NCBI RefSeq assembly: GCF_016464385.1
Contig: NZ_JADMLH010000001.1
Coordinates: forward strand, 519,431-583,430
Length of the DNA: 64,000 nt
Reading direction: 5' to 3'
Source of the DNA: Nucisporomicrobium flavum
GTDB taxonomy: Bacteria; Actinomycetota; Actinomycetes; Mycobacteriales; Micromonosporaceae
Shown here: piece after piece, positions 1-8,933 of the stretch
How positions within the stretch are numbered: the stretch's first letter is position 1
How the letters are laid out: each line of letters begins with the position of its first letter
Position numbers and translations under genes: made by a program
Notes under the pieces: generated by a model
Databases searched by the model: none
The model's input: the letters and a program-made list of their open reading frames with translations, nothing else
What the model was told of the DNA's origin: nothing

Positions 1-3000
1 CCATGTTCTCGGTGCCCGAGGACATCGAGATGCGCGCGCCCGCGGACAGCGCGAACCACTCCAGCGGCACCCGCATCCGCTCGGCCAGGTCCAGCGCGGC
101 GATCACCCGGGAGCATTCCGGCTCCGACAGCGCGCCCAGCGCCTTGGTGGGATCGCCGAGCAGCACGACCCGCGTGACGCCCTCGGGGTGCCGTTCGGTC
201 GGGGTGGTGACGACCCCGGCGACGATCGCCGCGGTGTTGCGGCCCTTCGGGCGGTCCACCGGCACGAGCGCGCCGCTGTCGTCGAGGTCGTGCTCGGCGA
301 ACCGGCCGCCGGGCCCGGCGAGGATGTCGGTCAGCTCGTACGGGTAGACGTTGCCCCGGCGGGCGGCGCGCAGCACCTTCTGCCGGTAGTCGTCGAGCGG
401 CTGGATCGGCTCGGTGGACGGCTCGCCGATGTGCAGCCGCGCGCCGTGCCCCGGGTCCAGCGTGATCCGGACGGCGACCTCGGTGAGCTCCCCGCCGCTG
501 GTGCGCTGGCGGGCCACGAACTGGACCTCCTCCAGCCCGGCGCCGGCGGTGGTGGGCAGGATCCGGTCCACCACGGTGGTGAGCTCGTCGGTGCTGAGCT
601 CGGTGGCCGGCCACACGTACATGAGGATGCGGTTGGTGTCGAACCGCTTGTTCTGCGGCCGCTGGGCCTGGATGTTGCGGATCGCGTCGAGCCCGGCGGT
701 GATCGCGTCCTCGACCGCGGGCAGCGCGACCAGCCGCCCATCGGCCTCGCGCAGCGGGGTCAGGTCCCGGACCTGGCCCATCGCGACGAGCCGCTCGTCG
801 GCCGGGTTGTCCCGGGCGACCGCCTTGAACAGGTAGATCTCCTCGTCGGCCGAGGGCAGCCGGGTCAGCTCGAAGTCGCGCAGCCGGTGCAGCTGCAGGC
901 GCTGGGCGATCTGCGGGTGCAGGCCCCGGATCAGCCGGTCCTCGACGACGGTGCCGCCGTCTCGCCGGAACGTGAAGTGGTGGTGCATGACCGCGCCGCT
1001 GGTGCCGGCCACGGTGGTGGTGATCCGGCGCACGGCCACGGGCAGCGGGCGCTCGGCGAGCAGCCGGCCGAGCTCGGCGGCCATCTCGCCGGCGTCCGGC
1101 TGGCCGGCCCAGGTGACGTACAGGTCGGCGACCAGGCCGTTCTCGGGTACGCCCTCGGCGAGCGTGGCCAGCGCGGCGATCGCGCCGGACAGCGCGGTGA
1201 TGTCGGCCGCCGTGGCCAGCACGCGGGTGGTGCCCGCCGTGCCCGCGAGCTCGGCGGTGACGAAGCGGCAGCCGCCCGCCTCCCGCACGGTGATGTCCGA
1301 CAGCCGGCGGTTGCCGTAGTAGCGGCGGGTCACCACCTCCAGCAGCGGCGCGTGATCCCGGCCGGGCCGGCCGATGCGCTGGCCGATCAGCCGGACCAGC
1401 GGCTCGGCGCTGGCCACCATCGCCCGGATGCGCTGCGCCCGGTCCGGGGCGTCCGGGTTCTGGTCGAGGTAGCTGAGGTGACTGCGGACGTCGGCGTAGA
1501 CCTCGGCCCGGTTGCGGCGCAGCAGCGGCTGCGCGAACCAGCGGAAGACCAGGCCGCGGGCCAGGTCGGAAACCGCCGGGAAGCGCACCTGCGTGGCCTC
1601 GATGAGGTGCTCGAGCACGCGGCCGGCCCGTTCCCGCAGCTCACCCACCGGCGCCGACCCGGCCAGCCACTGCCGCAGCACCTCGGAGACGACCGCGACG
1701 TCCGTCGAGATGCGCTGCTGGGCGAGGAAGACGCGGAAGACGGCGGACTCGAGCTGCGGCGTACGGTCCAGATCGGACACACCGTAGTGGCCGAGCACCC
1801 GGCGCAGCTTGGCCTGGAAGTCCGCGGTGACGCCGGCCCGCTCGACGTCCAGGCTCTGCAGGTAGCTGTGGAAGTACTCGCGGGGGCTGTGCACCGGGCT
1901 GCCCGGCTCGACGTCGAGCTCGTTGCCCGGCTTGTTGCGGCTCAGCTCGCACAGGTCGGCGAAGACCGTCAGCAGGTCCAGCTCGCCCGGCTGGGGGCGG
2001 TCGCCGTCCTGAGCGCGGGCGGCCAGGTAGCCGGTCAGCACCCGGCGCGGGTCCTCGGGGTCGCCGTCGAAGCCCAGCAGCAGCGCGCGCAGGTCCTGCA
2101 GGCCGCGCTCCACCCGGGCCGCTGCGGAGACGCCGGCCGGCTCCGCCGGAAGATCGATCTCGACGGTACGGGCGTCCTCGGGCGCCTCCTGCTCGGCCCC
2201 GTCGGCGAGCGGCTCGAGGCGCAGCAGGGCCGCGCCCGTCTCGACCTGGCTGCCCACCGACACCGGGCACTCGCGGACCCGGGCGCGGAACGGCGCGCGC
2301 AGCACCGTCTCCATCTTCATGCTCTCCAGCACCAGGATCGGCGCACCCGACTCGACCTCGGCACCGACGGCCACGGGCGTGGCGACCACGAGCGCGGGGG
2401 CCGGGGAGCGCACCACGCCGCCCTCGTCGCGGCTGATCCGGTGCGCCACCCCGTCGACCTCGACGAGGTGGATCGGGCCGTAGGACGCGGTCACCAGCCG
2501 GAAGCGGTGGCCGTTGACCACGATGCGGCCGCTGCGCGAGTCGAACCGCTCGAGCTCGACGTCGGCCGTACGCGTGTCCGCGCCGGACGTCACACTGACC
2601 CGGAACCGGGAGGGACCGACCCGGGCCGCGCGCACCCGGTAGCCGATGCCGCGGAGCTTGAGGTCGAGCGGCCGGCCGGTGTCGTGCCGTGCGTGCGGGC
2701 GCCCGCCGTGCGCGGTGGACAGCAGCTGCCCCTGGCTGATCTCCTCGTCGTCCTCGTACGCCTCGATGGCGGCCGCCGCCAGGGCGACCGCGGAGTGCCG
2801 GTGCCCGACGAGGCGGCCCTCGGCGCGGACCCGGTCGATCCAGCCGGTGTCGGCGCTGCCGTCGATCACCTCCGGCTGGTCGAGCAGGTCCAGCACGAAG
2901 CTCTTGTTGGTGGTGCCGCCGTCGATGAGCACCGTGGTCTCGGCCATCGCGCGGCGCAGCCGGCCGAGCGCCTGCTCGCGGTCACGCCCGTACGCGATGA

Positions 3001-4177
3001 TCTTGGCGATCATGGAGTCGAAGTCGGCGGGGATGGTGTCGCCCTCGCTGACGCCGGTGTCAACCCGGATGCCGGGGCCGGCGGGCAGCACGAGCCGGCT
3101 GATCCGGCCGGGCGCCGGGGCGAAGTCGCGGTCCGGGTCCTCGGCGTTGAGGCGGGCCTCGACGGCGTGGCCGCTCTCGGCCGGCGGGGCGCCCTCGAGC
3201 CGGCCGCCGCCGGCGACGTGCAGCTGCAGCCGGACCAGGTCGGTGCCGGTGGTGATCTCGGTGATCGGGTGCTCGACCTGCAGGCGCGTGTTGACCTCGA
3301 GGAAGGCGAACAGCTTGTCGCCCGGGTGGTACAGGAACTCGACGGTGCACGCGCCGCGGTAGCCGACGGCCACGGCGAGCCGCTCGGCGGACGCCTTGAG
3401 CTCCGCGACCTGGCCGGGAGCGAGGACCGGCGACGCCGACTCCTCGATGATCTTCTGGTTGCGCCGCTGCACCGAGCAGTCGCGTACGCCCAGCGCCCAC
3501 GCGGTGCCCTGCCCGTCGGCGATCACCTGGACCTCGACGTGCCGGGCGCCGGTGACCAGGCGCTCCAGGAAGACCACGCCGGAGCCGAAGGCGCGCAGGG
3601 CCTCCTGGCTGGTGCGTTCGTACGCGTCGGCGAGGTCCGCGCCGGAGGCCACCATGCGGATGCCCCGGCCGCCGCCACCCGCGGTGGCCTTGAGCATCAG
3701 CGGGTAGCCGATCTCGTCGCCGGCCTTCAGCGCCGCCTCGAGCGTGGCGACCTCACCGCGGCTCCACGGCGCGACCGGCACGCCGACCTCCTCGGCGATC
3801 AGCTTCGCGCCGATCTTGTCGCCGAGCCGGCGCATGGCCTCGGGGCTCGGCCCGACGAAGGTGACGCCGATCTTCTCGCACAGTTCGGCGAAGGCCGGGT
3901 CCTCGGCGACGAAGCCCCACCCGACCCAGGCGGCGTCGGCGCCGGACTCCACCAGCGCGCGCTCCAGCACGGCCAGGTCGAGGTACGGCCGGGCCGAGGC
4001 GGGACCCAGCGGGTACGCGATGTCCGCCTCGCGCACGAAGGTGGCCGTACGGTCGGCGTCGGTGTAGAGGGCGACCGTCTCGATCCGCTCGCCCGTTTCC
4101 GCCGAAAGGTCCCGGACTGCGTGGATGAGCCGCATCGCGGCCTCTCCACGGTTGACGATCGCCACGCGATTGAACAC
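1..4177 (-). CDS. Eukaryote-like multidomain acetyl/acyl-CoA carboxylase (N-terminal 1392 aa; 3' end off window)
   Basis: Biotin-dependent carboxylase carrying biotin carboxylase (BC), biotin carrier and carboxyltransferase on one chain; it should make malonyl-CoA or a related acyl product in the cytoplasm. BC is about residues 1-450, with the glycine-rich ATP-grasp loop KATAGGGGRG near residue 161. The biotinylation motif ESMKME sits near residue 620. A long central region contains IRGLHPQIAQRLQLHRL, as in the central domain of eukaryotic ACC, and the visible end enters a carboxyltransferase N domain (RVVLLGDPTKALGAL). Start is GTG with GGGAGG about 9 bases upstream. The frame is open to the left edge, and roughly 430 residues are probably missing compared with actinobacterial relatives of about 1800 aa. 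The acyl substrate cannot be settled from what is visible. Confidence 0.9.
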   Translation of the reverse strand, partial: MFNRVAIVNRGEAAMRLIHAVRDLSAETGERIETVALYTDADRTATFVREADIAYPLGPASARPYLDLAVLERALVESGADAAWVGWGFVAEDPAFAELCEKIGVTFVGPSPEAMRRLGDKIGAKLIAEEVGVPVAPWSRGEVATLEAALKAGDEIGYPLMLKATAGGGGRGIRMVASGADLADAYERTSQEALRAFGSGVVFLERLVTGARHVEVQVIADGQGTAWALGVRDCSVQRRNQKIIEESASPVLAPGQVAELKASAERLAVAVGYRGACTVEFLYHPGDKLFAFLEVNTRLQVEHPITEITTGTDLVRLQLHVAGGGRLEGAPPAESGHAVEARLNAEDPDRDFAPAPGRISRLVLPAGPGIRVDTGVSEGDTIPADFDSMIAKIIAYGRDREQALGRLRRAMAETTVLIDGGTTNKSFVLDLLDQPEVIDGSADTGWIDRVRAEGRLVGHRHSAVALAAAAIEAYEDDEEISQGQLLSTAHGGRPHARHDTGRPLDLKLRGIGYRVRAARVGPSRFRVSVTSGADTRTADVELERFDSRSGRIVVNGHRFRLVTASYGPIHLVEVDGVAHRISRDEGGVVRSPAPALVVATPVAVGAEVESGAPILVLESMKMETVLRAPFRARVRECPVSVGSQVETGAALLRLEPLADGAEQEAPEDARTVEIDLPAEPAGVSAAARVERGLQDLRALLLGFDGDPEDPRRVLTGYLAARAQDGDRPQPGELDLLTVFADLCELSRNKPGNELDVEPGSPVHSPREYFHSYLQSLDVERAGVTADFQAKLRRVLGHYGVSDLDRTPQLESAVFRVFLAQQRISTDVAVVSEVLRQWLAGSAPVGELRERAGRVLEHLIEATQVRFPAVSDLARGLVFRWFAQPLLRRNRAEVYADVRSHLSYLDQNPDAPDRAQRIRAMVASAEPLVRLIGQRIGRPGRDHAPLLEVVTRRYYGNRRLSDITVREAGGCRFVTAELAGTAGTTRVLATAADITALSGAIAALATLAEGVPENGLVADLYVTWAGQPDAGEMAAELGRLLAERPLPVAVRRITTTVAGTSGAVMHHHFTFRRDGGTVVEDRLIRGLHPQIAQRLQLHRLRDFELTRLPSADEEIYLFKAVARDNPADERLVAMGQVRDLTPLREADGRLVALPAVEDAITAGLDAIRNIQAQRPQNKRFDTNRILMYVWPATELSTDELTTVVDRILPTTAGAGLEEVQFVARQRTSGGELTEVAVRITLDPGHGARLHIGEPSTEPIQPLDDYRQKVLRAARRGNVYPYELTDILAGPGGRFAEHDLDDSGALVPVDRPKGRNTAAIVAGVVTTPTERHPEGVTRVVLLGDPTKALGALSEPECSRVIAALDLAERMRVPLEWFALSAGARISMSSGTENM

Positions 4178-4208
4178 CGGCCGAGCCTCCCAGGACATGT
4201 CAACAGGA

Positions 4209-4237
4209 GGCGACGCCCGGATCTCGGACGTCGCCTG
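4209..4237 (-). promoter_or_regulatory. Stem-loop in the leader of the carboxylase gene
   Basis: AGGCGACG (4209-4216) pairs perfectly with CGTCGCCT (4230-4237) across a 13-base loop, ending 32 bases before the carboxylase GTG. It could be a leader hairpin or a terminator for the small upstream gene. No riboswitch family was recognised. Confidence 0.4.
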
Positions 4238-4311
4238 TCTCCACCCTCTACCTTGCTGGATGAGACCCCATGACACCGATGTCCGGCGCCACCATGCCCC
4301 GGGTCGCCCCG

Positions 4312-4328
4312 TTGTAGGTTTCCTACAA
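4312..4328. promoter_or_regulatory. Perfect palindrome, probable operator of the carboxylase promoter
   Basis: TTGTAGG (4312-4318), spacer TTT, CCTACAA (4322-4328): a perfect 7+7 inverted repeat about 135 bases upstream of the carboxylase start. It is unusually AT-rich for this genome. Its size and placement fit a dimeric repressor site; the regulator is unknown. Confidence 0.45.
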
Positions 4329-4367
4329 ACGCGATTGGCCGAAGCCTACGGCCGGGCGTCGCGACGC

Positions 4368-4742
4368 TCAGCGCAGGCCGCTGACGACCAGCCCCTCGGC
4401 GGCGACGCGGGCCACGGCGGCGTCCCACCAGTACGCGTTCCCGTTGACGTACAGGCACGGCGCCTCGGCGGTGAGGTCGTCGCGCAGGCGGGACACGTCG
4501 GCACCCGGCATGAGCAGCCGCAGCAGGGTGCCGTCGGAGAACGGCAGGTCCCACCCGAAGCGGCCGTCGCGGTCCGCCGCCGGGTCGCGCACCGGCTCGC
4601 CGGTCAGATCGCTGACGCGTACGGCCGGAGGCCCGCCCATGCCGGCGACGCGCGCCCGTACCGCGTCGAGGAACACCGCCAGGTTCGCGGCGGCCGCCTG
4701 CTCGTCGGCGCCCTCGACCGGGGCCGTACCGGGGTTGATCAT
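4368..4742 (-). CDS. Hypothetical acidic protein, 124 aa
   Basis: I do not recognise the family. The product is small and cytoplasmic, with no signal peptide or membrane helix. It has an alternating hydrophobic C-terminal part with an aromatic patch (LYVNGNAYWWDAAVARVA) and otherwise Asp/Ala-rich helices. The ATG at 4742 was chosen because the extra upstream residues are Arg/Ala-rich and would overlap the promoter region of the divergent peptidase gene. No strong ribosome binding site precedes it. It lies on the same strand as the carboxylase with a 190-base gap, so it is probably a separate transcript. Confidence 0.6.
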   Translation of the reverse strand: MINPGTAPVEGADEQAAAANLAVFLDAVRARVAGMGGPPAVRVSDLTGEPVRDPAADRDGRFGWDLPFSDGTLLRLLMPGADVSRLRDDLTAEAPCLYVNGNAYWWDAAVARVAAEGLVVSGLR

Positions 4743-4871
4743 GGCGGCACCGTAGGCCCGGCCGGCCGCCCGGCGGGCCGGAAGCGGGCAAATGCTGACC
4801 GCTAGGGTGATATGCACCCGACACACATATGAATAGTTTTCAGGCTTCTACGTCAAAGCCTGGAGGATTCG

Positions 4872-6596
4872 GTGTCGCTGAGCTCTCGTGTGACCGGGGC
4901 GGTGACCGCGGCACTGATGGTCGCGGCATCCCTCGTCATGCCCACCGCGGGACACGCCGCGGACCCCACCGGCGAGCTGGAGGCCCAGCGCGTCGACAGC
5001 GTCCCGGCGCCGGAGCTCGCCTGGTTCACCTGCTACGGCATCGCGCAGTGCGCCACCGCACAGCTGCCGCTGGACTACGACGACCCGCAGGGCGCGTCCG
5101 TGCGGATCGCGGTCGTACGGGTGAAGGCCCGCAAACCGGCGAGCCGCATCGGCAGCCTCTTCGTCAACCCGGGCGGCCCGGGCGGCTCCGGCACCGAGAT
5201 GGCCCTGGCCGCGTCCGGCTTCCTCAGCGACTCGGTGCTGGACCGCTTCGACGTCGTCGGCTTCGACCCCCGCGGCGTCGGATCCAGCGACGCCCTCAAG
5301 TGCTTCCCCTCCACCCGGGACCAGAGCGTCGCCCTGGCCCGCATGGCCATGTTCTTCCCGTACGGGGCCAAGGAGGAGAGCGGCTACATCCGAGGTGCCC
5401 AGGCGCTCGGCCGGGCCTGCTCGGACACCGGTGGTGAGCTCGCGTCGGCCATGTCCACCGCCGAGGCCGCCCGGGACATGGACGTGCTCCGGCGCGCCCT
5501 GGGCGACGCGAAGCTCACGTACCTGGGGTTCAGCTACGGCACCGCCCTCGGCCAGTACTACGCCAACATGTTCCCCGACCGGGTCCGCGCGCTCGCCCTC
5601 GACGGCGTGATCAACCCCGTCTCGTGGGTGGGCACCGAGGCGACGGGCGGGCGGCTGCAGGACGACCGGCTGCGCTCCGCGGACGGGGCGTACCGGGCCC
5701 TGACGAAACTGCTGGAACGCTGCGACCGGGTCGGGACCAAGCGGTGCGAGCTGGCCAAGGGCGACCCCGCCAAGCGCTTCGCCGCCGTGGCCCGCAAGCT
5801 GAGGGCCGAGCCGCTGGTGCTGGGCAAGGACCCGGTCGCCGGGACCGTACGCCTGACGTACGCGCTGTTCATCGGCCTGACGCTCAGCGCGCTCTACACC
5901 CCCGTGGCCGGCGACCTCGTCACCCAGATGACCGCCGAGGTGGAGACCATGCAGGCCGGCTCGGCCGGGAAGGCACGGCTGCGCGCCGCCGCCCGTGCGG
6001 CGCTGCTCGACCGGGTCACGCAGCTGCGGACGCCGGCGCGCGACTTCCCGTACGACAACTCGCTCGAGGCGTTCGCCGGGGTGATGTGCACCGACGGCCG
6101 CCACCCCGCCGACGCCGCGGCGTGGCCCGCGCTGACGGCGGCGGCGGACCGGCGCGCGCCGTACTTCGGCCGGGCCTGGGGCTGGGGCAGCGCCCCCTGC
6201 GCCGGCGACACGTGGACCGCTCAGGACGAGGACGCCTACGTGGGCCCGTTCAACCGGCGTACCAGCGCGCCCGTGCTGCTCGTCGGCAACTACTGGGACC
6301 CGGCCACCAACTACCGCGAAGCCGTCTCAGCGTCGAAGCTGCTGCCCGGGAGCCGGCTGCTGACCAGCGACAACTGGGGACACACCGCGTACGGCACCTC
6401 CACCTGCGTGACCCGGGCGGTGGACGCGTACCTGCTGCGCGTCGCGCTGCCCCGCGCGGGGACCGTGTGCCGCTCGCCGCTGCAGCCGTTCACCGGGAGC
6501 CCGGGGATGATGTTCTCGCGGCAGGCTTCCGCCGCGGAGGCGGGCAAGCAGCTGCCTCCGGTGACGGCACCGGTGGGAGCCGGCCCGCGCCGCTGA
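4872..6596 (+). CDS. Secreted alpha/beta-hydrolase, tripeptidyl aminopeptidase (TAP) type
   Basis: Exported serine peptidase of the actinomycete TAP family, which removes N-terminal di- or tripeptides outside the cell; 574 aa is the usual length. A signal peptide of about 30 residues ends near AGHA. The oxyanion-hole motif NPGGPGGSG and nucleophile motif GFSYGT (Ser near residue 221) mark the hydrolase fold. The C-terminal TAP-like domain carries the Asp (NYWDPATNY) and His (DNWGHTAYG) of the triad. Cysteines late in the chain suggest disulfides. Start is GTG with GGAGGA 4-5 bases upstream (4862-4867). It stands alone, divergent from the small hypothetical gene. Substrate preference is not visible. 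Confidence 0.92.
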   Translation: MSLSSRVTGAVTAALMVAASLVMPTAGHAADPTGELEAQRVDSVPAPELAWFTCYGIAQCATAQLPLDYDDPQGASVRIAVVRVKARKPASRIGSLFVNPGGPGGSGTEMALAASGFLSDSVLDRFDVVGFDPRGVGSSDALKCFPSTRDQSVALARMAMFFPYGAKEESGYIRGAQALGRACSDTGGELASAMSTAEAARDMDVLRRALGDAKLTYLGFSYGTALGQYYANMFPDRVRALALDGVINPVSWVGTEATGGRLQDDRLRSADGAYRALTKLLERCDRVGTKRCELAKGDPAKRFAAVARKLRAEPLVLGKDPVAGTVRLTYALFIGLTLSALYTPVAGDLVTQMTAEVETMQAGSAGKARLRAAARAALLDRVTQLRTPARDFPYDNSLEAFAGVMCTDGRHPADAAAWPALTAAADRRAPYFGRAWGWGSAPCAGDTWTAQDEDAYVGPFNRRTSAPVLLVGNYWDPATNYREAVSASKLLPGSRLLTSDNWGHTAYGTSTCVTRAVDAYLLRVALPRAGTVCRSPLQPFTGSPGMMFSRQASAAEAGKQLPPVTAPVGAGPRR

Positions 6597-6621
6597 GCAC
6601 TTCGCGGGCCCGCGTCGCGCC

Positions 6622-6721
6622 GCGGGATGCGGGGCCGGCTCGCCCAGCGGGATGCGGGGCCGGGTCGCCCAGCGGGATGCGGTGCCGCGTCGTCCGGTGG
6701 GATGGGGGTCCGGGTAGCCGG
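6622..6721. repeat. Four 25-bp tandem repeats in a 411-bp intergenic gap
   Basis: The core GCGGGATGCGGGGCCGG recurs at 6622, 6647, 6672 and, degenerate, at 6697, giving an exact 25-base period with no spacer. The gap runs from 6597 to 7007 between two + strand genes. Apart from the repeats it holds only a small inverted repeat (ACGAT-CAC-ATCGT, 6815-6827) and the ribosome binding site of the next gene. The minus-strand open frames across it are Pro/Arg-rich and look like GC artefacts. Confidence 0.75.
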
Positions 6722-7007
6722 ACGGGCTCGGGGGCGGGAACCCGTCCGGCCGATCGGCACGGGGGTCGGGCCGATCGTTCGCGGACACCGGCGCGCACGC
6801 CGGCGGCGATGAGAACGATCACATCGTAGGGCCCGATCCGTCCCGAACTCAACCGGAAGCGGCCCTCCACCGGCGATGGAACCCGGGCGTGCGTTGATCC
6901 GCCGGTCCCCGCGGTCACGTATGGACAGTCGAGCACGCTCGCAGGCCCCGGACGTCCGCGCCGGGGCCCAGCGCCTCATGCCGCCGCCACGCCAGGAGGA
7001 CCAGCCG

Positions 7008-8048
7008 ATGCCCGACCTCGATCCGTACGGTGATCACCCCCCGGCACCGGCCCCGGCCGCCTGGCCCAGGGTGTCCGACTACTGGCCCGACCTGCCGCAC
7101 CGCATCGCCCCGGCCGCCGACTTCCACAGCGGCGACGCCGCTGTGACCTCGACCGCGCCCGGGGCCAGGGCCGGGGCCGACACGGCCGAGATCCCGGCTG
7201 CTCCCCGGACAGCCGCCGCACCGGCGCCACGACGCGCCCGGCGGCGGGCGATCCCCGCGCTCCTGGTCCTGGTCCTGGTCGTGGGTGGGGCGGTCTATGC
7301 CGGCTCGTGGTGGCACCGGCAGACGACCGGCCAGGTCACCGGGCGGGCGCCGGCACCCGAGGCGGCCCCGGCGGACCGCGCGGACCAGGCGGAACAGGCG
7401 GACCCGGCGGACCAGGCCCCGCGCTTCGCCGAGCCCGTCGTCCTCACCGGACCCAACGACAATGTCCGGAAGGCGAGCTTCCACCTCAGCGGCGACGCGG
7501 CCACGGTCATCGTGCGGACGGCCGATCTCGACGACACCCTGTACCGGATCAGCGCCGCCCCGGACAGCGCCGTGCTGCCCTCGGCCACGTTCGGCGCGGG
7601 CACCGTACGCGCCACGCTGCGCGACAGTGGCCGGCGCGGCGAGTCCACCGTCACGGTGACGCTGGCGGTGGGGGTGCGGTGGTTCCTCGACATCAGCAGT
7701 GACCTGCGGCTGGGCGACATCGACGTCTCCGGCGGGGAGCTGACCCGGGTCGTGCTCGCCGGTGACGCCGCGGACATCCGGCTCGCTCTGCCGCAGCCGG
7801 CCGGCACGCTGCCCGTACGGGTCTCCGGCGGCATCAACCGGCTGAAGATCACCGTACCCGGGGCGGCGCCGGTGCGGATCCGGGCCCGCCGCGGCGCCGG
7901 TCAGGCCACTCTGGACGGCCGGACCGTGGCCGGAGTGGCCCGCAACACCTCGTTCCAGTCGCCGCGCTGGCGCAGCGGCGGCTCCGGCATCGATGTGGAC
8001 GCGGTGCACGGGCTCGGCGCGGTCACCGTTCATCGATCTGATCGGTAG
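7008..8048 (+). CDS. Single-pass membrane protein with C-terminal beta-solenoid (DUF4097-like)
   Basis: 346 aa. An N-terminal Pro/Ala-rich cytoplasmic part is followed by an Arg-rich stop and one membrane helix (residues about 80-105), then an extracellular Ala/Asp/Gln-rich linker. The C-terminal half is made of regular beta-strand repeats (DLRLGDIDVSGGELTRVVLA) like the adhesin-type DUF4097 fold. The ATG at 7008 was chosen because AGGAGGA (6994-7000) sits 7 bases upstream; longer forms lack a site. Function is unknown; a cell-surface role is inferred from topology only. It is followed by another single-pass surface protein. Confidence 0.75.
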   Translation: MPDLDPYGDHPPAPAPAAWPRVSDYWPDLPHRIAPAADFHSGDAAVTSTAPGARAGADTAEIPAAPRTAAAPAPRRARRRAIPALLVLVLVVGGAVYAGSWWHRQTTGQVTGRAPAPEAAPADRADQAEQADPADQAPRFAEPVVLTGPNDNVRKASFHLSGDAATVIVRTADLDDTLYRISAAPDSAVLPSATFGAGTVRATLRDSGRRGESTVTVTLAVGVRWFLDISSDLRLGDIDVSGGELTRVVLAGDAADIRLALPQPAGTLPVRVSGGINRLKITVPGAAPVRIRARRGAGQATLDGRTVAGVARNTSFQSPRWRSGGSGIDVDAVHGLGAVTVHRSDR

Positions 8049-8144
8049 CAGACAACGACCCCTTGCTTTCCCGCGGCCCGGCCCCGAGGATGACGGGGCC
8101 GGGCGTCCGGCGCCGCCGACGAACCGTGGGAGACATCGACCACC

Positions 8145-8903
8145 ATGCCTGTCTCGCCGGCCCCTGCCGACTCCCGTTCCGGCGACGTCCGCGGCCGGGC
8201 GCTGCTGCTGGGCGCCATGATCGTGGCCGGAGCGCTGCTCGTTCTGGCCGCCCGGGCGGTGCTCGGCGACGGCGGCACGCCGCCGATGACCCCGCAGCCG
8301 CCGATCGCCTTCTCCTTCGAGCCGCTGCCGTCCGCGATCGAGCTGCAGTCGGCTCCGCCCGGCCCGGACCGCACCCCGGGGCCACCCACCCGGACCGCTC
8401 CCGCCGGGCGCAGCTGGTCGCCGGTCGCCGAGCGCGCCACCACCCCGCCGGCCACCCCGGCTCCGGCCGCCGACCTGGCCGTGGGCCGCACGGTCGGCCT
8501 GGAGCTCGCCGGCCGCGCCGGGCTGCGCGTGCGGCACCGCGACTTCCTCGGCCGCGTCGACCCGATCACGGCGGCGAGCGGGGCGACGGCCCGGCGGGAC
8601 GCGACGTTCACCGTCCGCGCGGGGCTGGCCGGCCGCGGCTGCGTCTCCCTCGAGTCGGTCAACTTCCCCGGGCGTTTCCTGCGCCACCGCGATTTCGTCA
8701 TCCACCTCGACGTCCGGCAGAACGATCCCCTGTACGCCGCCGACGCGACGTTCTGCGCGGTTCCCCGGTCCGGCGGGAGCAGCATCTCCCTGCGGTCCTG
8801 GAACTACCCGGACCGGTTCGTGAACGAGCAGCGGTCGGCGCTCGTGCTCACGACCCGGCGGCCGGCCGACGCCACCGCGTACGTCGTCCGCCCCCCGCTG
8901 TAG
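8145..8903 (+). CDS. Membrane-anchored protein with AbfB (arabinofuranose-binding, CBM42-like) domain
   Basis: 252 aa: one N-terminal membrane helix (about residues 25-45), a Pro-rich linker, then a beta-trefoil-like AbfB domain from about residue 120 to the end. Visible repeats are SLESVNFPGRFLRHRDF and SLRSWNYPDRFVNEQ, the recurring strand/turn units of that family. AbfB domains bind arabinofuranosyl side chains, but no catalytic domain is present. It may tether to cell-wall arabinan or detect plant arabinoxylan (inference). A weak ribosome binding site lies 13 bases upstream of the ATG. Confidence 0.75.
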   Translation: MPVSPAPADSRSGDVRGRALLLGAMIVAGALLVLAARAVLGDGGTPPMTPQPPIAFSFEPLPSAIELQSAPPGPDRTPGPPTRTAPAGRSWSPVAERATTPPATPAPAADLAVGRTVGLELAGRAGLRVRHRDFLGRVDPITAASGATARRDATFTVRAGLAGRGCVSLESVNFPGRFLRHRDFVIHLDVRQNDPLYAADATFCAVPRSGGSSISLRSWNYPDRFVNEQRSALVLTTRRPADATAYVVRPPL

Positions 8904-8933
8904 GGCGGCGGGCCGGTCCGGCAGGATCGTGAC

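Noticed and set aside
4209..4237. Riboswitch in the carboxylase leader
   Set aside because: Only one simple hairpin; no conserved aptamer sequence of any known class.
188..4273. A 1361-codon plus-strand open frame
   Set aside because: It is the antisense of the carboxylase, with Arg/Gly/Ala/Asp-biased low-complexity content and no recognisable domain, while the minus strand shows full BC and BCCP motifs.
6622..6721. Possible CRISPR-like array
   Set aside because: The 25-base units are contiguous, with no spacers, only four copies and no cas genes.
6311..6979. Pro/Arg-rich minus-strand frames over the tandem repeats
   Set aside because: Composition follows the repeat GC pattern, no ribosome binding site, and they overlap the peptidase gene.
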